From NCBI RefSeq assembly GCF_003815655.1, contig NZ_CP033917.1:2046001-2110000 (forward strand): 64,000 nt of DNA, in the 5' to 3' direction. Under the pieces are notes generated by a model. That model had not been told where the DNA came from, searched no databases, and worked only from the letters and a program-made list of their open reading frames with translations. The DNA is from Chryseobacterium sp. G0201. GTDB taxonomy: Bacteria; Bacteroidota; Bacteroidia; Flavobacteriales; Weeksellaceae. Below, one piece after another: positions 62,792 to 64,000 of the stretch (the stretch's first letter is position 1; the number at the start of each line of letters is the position of its first letter). The translations under genes were made by a program, and so were the position numbers.

Positions 62792-63417
62792 ATGAATGAA
62801 ATTGAGAATAATAAGTACATTACAATTCCTGAAATCAAAAAGTAAGCGAAGTAGATATCGTAAATCTCTCTGTAGGTTTTAATAAAAGCAAAAAACGTCC
62901 AGAAGGGTAGAGTTCCGATATAAAACAGCGTCACGCCCAGATTAATATAAAACATCGGGTTTTTATTGAAATTCAGGATGTTTGAGGAATTAACCTGCTG
63001 ATAATATTCCATGACTACAAGGATCATTAAGATCAGGCAGCCTAAAGTATAGTTTAATGAAAACATGACTTTATCTGTTGAAAAAAGAAGTTCACTGGGG
63101 ATAAATGATAATAAATAAATCAAGGATAAAGTGATGAAGAGTTTGGGTTTTCCAAAAGATTTTGATGCGTACAGCCAATAGAAAAATATAAACTGAACGG
63201 GAATTACAAAATAATTGTAAAACGCAGCTTTATCGTAATCCATTAATTTACCTCCCCATTTTCCTACGGCTTCACACAGGAAAATGAAGATCAGATAAAA
63301 CACAAAGTATTTCCAATATTGGTTTTTTATACGGTTGTAATACAGAACGGATATTAATGCAGCGATACCCTCACTCCAGAACATAGATTCGTATATCAAT
63401 TTTTGGAAATCAGTCAT
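62770..63417 (-). CDS. Multi-pass membrane protein, likely sensor partner of the kinase
   Basis: A 215-residue integral membrane protein with about 6-7 hydrophobic helices (ISVLYYNRIKN..., YFVFYLIFIFLCEAVGKWGG, LFITLSLIYLLSFIPSEL, LILMILVVMEYYQQ, FYINLGVTLFYIGTLPFWTFFAF, YFAYFLISGIVMYLLFSISFI). No enzyme motif is seen. Its end overlaps the kinase start by 22 bases, so they are co-translated; it probably supplies the membrane sensing surface for the short kinase. That is inference from arrangement; homologues occur next to such kinases in Flavobacteria. Confidence 0.65.
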   Translation of the reverse strand: MTDFQKLIYESMFWSEGIAALISVLYYNRIKNQYWKYFVFYLIFIFLCEAVGKWGGKLMDYDKAAFYNYFVIPVQFIFFYWLYASKSFGKPKLFITLSLIYLLSFIPSELLFSTDKVMFSLNYTLGCLILMILVVMEYYQQVNSSNILNFNKNPMFYINLGVTLFYIGTLPFWTFFAFIKTYREIYDIYFAYFLISGIVMYLLFSISFIWGKQSS

Positions 63418-63464
63418 TGTGTTTATGCTTAAAATATTGTTACGTTAATATTAATTAAAATTTT

Positions 63465-64000
63465 TTAGTATTCTTCAACTTTTTTATCATCCGGCGGTAT
63501 AAGGTTTCCGTGATTTTGAGACAAAACAGCTGTTAAGGCTTTATTCATCGCCATTACTTCTCCTTGTTTACCGTCATTATCACTGTTTTGATTATAAGTG
63601 GAAGCATCCAAAGGATTGAAATCATAGCTTAAAATTTCTCCTTCAGCATTCCCCATTTTCAGTGTAGGAACCATTACCAAAGTATGTTTTCCTGCATAGT
63701 TTGTCCCGATCGGAGTATTTTCCATCATATCCCAGTTGTTCGCTTGTGGATAGGCTGCATAATAAAATCTAATACCTAGATCATTTTCTGTGATTCCTGA
63801 ATCTACTTTTTGCGTTTCATTTTCAATGTCTGAAATGAATTTTTTCAAGGTTGCTAGATCGAAACGGATAGAATGAGCATCTTCCATTCCGAATTTAGTA
63901 TTGATTGCAGTTAATTGATTACTACGATAGTTATTAATTAATTTTTGAACAAATTCTGAAGGCATAGTGTTTGGAGCATCGGTTAGCTCGATAGTGTCTC
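63465..64000 (-). CDS. Hypothetical protein, may start beyond the right edge
   Basis: The frame gives 166 residues from the ATG at 63965, opening MPSEFVQKLINNYRSNQL. Upstream of that ATG the frame stays open to base 64000 and reads naturally (TIELTDAPNT before MPSEF), so the true start may lie outside the window and the entry is drawn to the edge. The protein is soluble, with DAHSIRFDLATLKKFISDIE and LGIRFYYAAYPQANNWDMM as its main features. No known domain is recognised. It is 48 bases upstream of the membrane protein and may belong to the same transcript. Confidence 0.55.
   Translation of the reverse strand, partial: DTIELTDAPNTMPSEFVQKLINNYRSNQLTAINTKFGMEDAHSIRFDLATLKKFISDIENETQKVDSGITENDLGIRFYYAAYPQANNWDMMENTPIGTNYAGKHTLVMVPTLKMGNAEGEILSYDFNPLDASTYNQNSDNDGKQGEVMAMNKALTAVLSQNHGNLIPPDDKKVEEY

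Noticed and set aside
1..64000. CRISPR arrays, tRNA, rRNA, integrase or transposase genes
   Set aside because: No regularly spaced short repeats, no cloverleaf sequences and no recombinase or transposase motifs were recognised on reading both strands; a tRNA scanner and repeat finder would be needed to be certain.

Overview
The window looks like a chromosomal segment of a flavobacterium of the Chryseobacterium type (Bacteroidota, Weeksellaceae). It is AT-rich and has almost no Shine-Dalgarno sites. Several genes have promoters with the Bacteroidota -7 element TAnnTTTG. One protein carries a type IX secretion C-terminal sorting domain. DUF4254, DUF2851 and DUF4292 genes, a bacillithiol gene (bshA) and many short dispersed intergenic palindromes also fit. 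No tRNA, rRNA, CRISPR array, prophage or insertion sequence was seen. The taxonomic call is inference from gene content.

Layout. 1-913: the N-terminal part of a large GH63-like glucosidase, minus strand, running off the left edge. 1066-11365: a methionine operon behind a promoter and a SAM-I riboswitch, in the order metX-like acyltransferase, ACT-homoserine dehydrogenase fusion, PLP-dependent sulfhydrylase, split MetH (two genes), a KAP-type P-loop NTPase, metF, terminator. 11.5-30.4 kb: secreted repeat proteins, an acetyltransferase-like protein, folE, a tiny cysteine-rich leader ORF and cysS, a T9SS cargo protein, malQ, periplasmic proteins, ferritin, a TPR/HTH regulator, a frameshifted secreted repeat protein, and an AddA/RecB-like helicase-nuclease. 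30.5-33.7 kb: three tandem paralogous secreted CarboxypepD_reg-like proteins and a SIMPL protein. 33.8-38.7 kb (minus): nagZ-bshA-DUF2851-PspC-GNAT operon. 38.8-43.8 kb: a lipoprotein, then a minus-strand run of DUF4292, EnvC-like degenerate M23 protein, tatA, DUF4254, lipoprotein and ribA. 43.9-46.5 kb: a sugar nucleotidyltransferase and a polysaccharide flippase. 46.6-50.3 kb: pyrC, an AraC regulator and an aldo/keto reductase, the last two bracketed by identical 34-bp repeats. 50.6-55.1 kb: GH92 alpha-mannosidase and an OmpR-type two-component pair. 55.3-64 kb: DUF1573 protein, SDR (dienoyl-CoA reductase-like), exo/endonuclease-phosphatase, M1 aminopeptidase, M43 protease lipoprotein, a NarL-type response regulator with its kinase and an overlapping membrane protein, and a gene that is open at the right edge.

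How the genes work together. The first 11 kb makes methionine from aspartate semialdehyde through homoserine, O-acyl-homoserine, direct sulfhydrylation, and B12-dependent methylation fed by MetF; the SAM aptamer senses the end product. Thiol themes recur: cysS behind a Cys-codon-rich leader ORF, and bshA for bacillithiol. Secreted and cell-envelope functions make up most of the rest.

The strongest candidates for something new are the 25-codon ORF just before cysS, which ends in seven cysteine codons out of eight and overlaps a hairpin (a possible cysteine-sensing attenuator), and the very AT-rich KAP NTPase wedged with one-base spacers between metH and metF inside the SAM-controlled operon.
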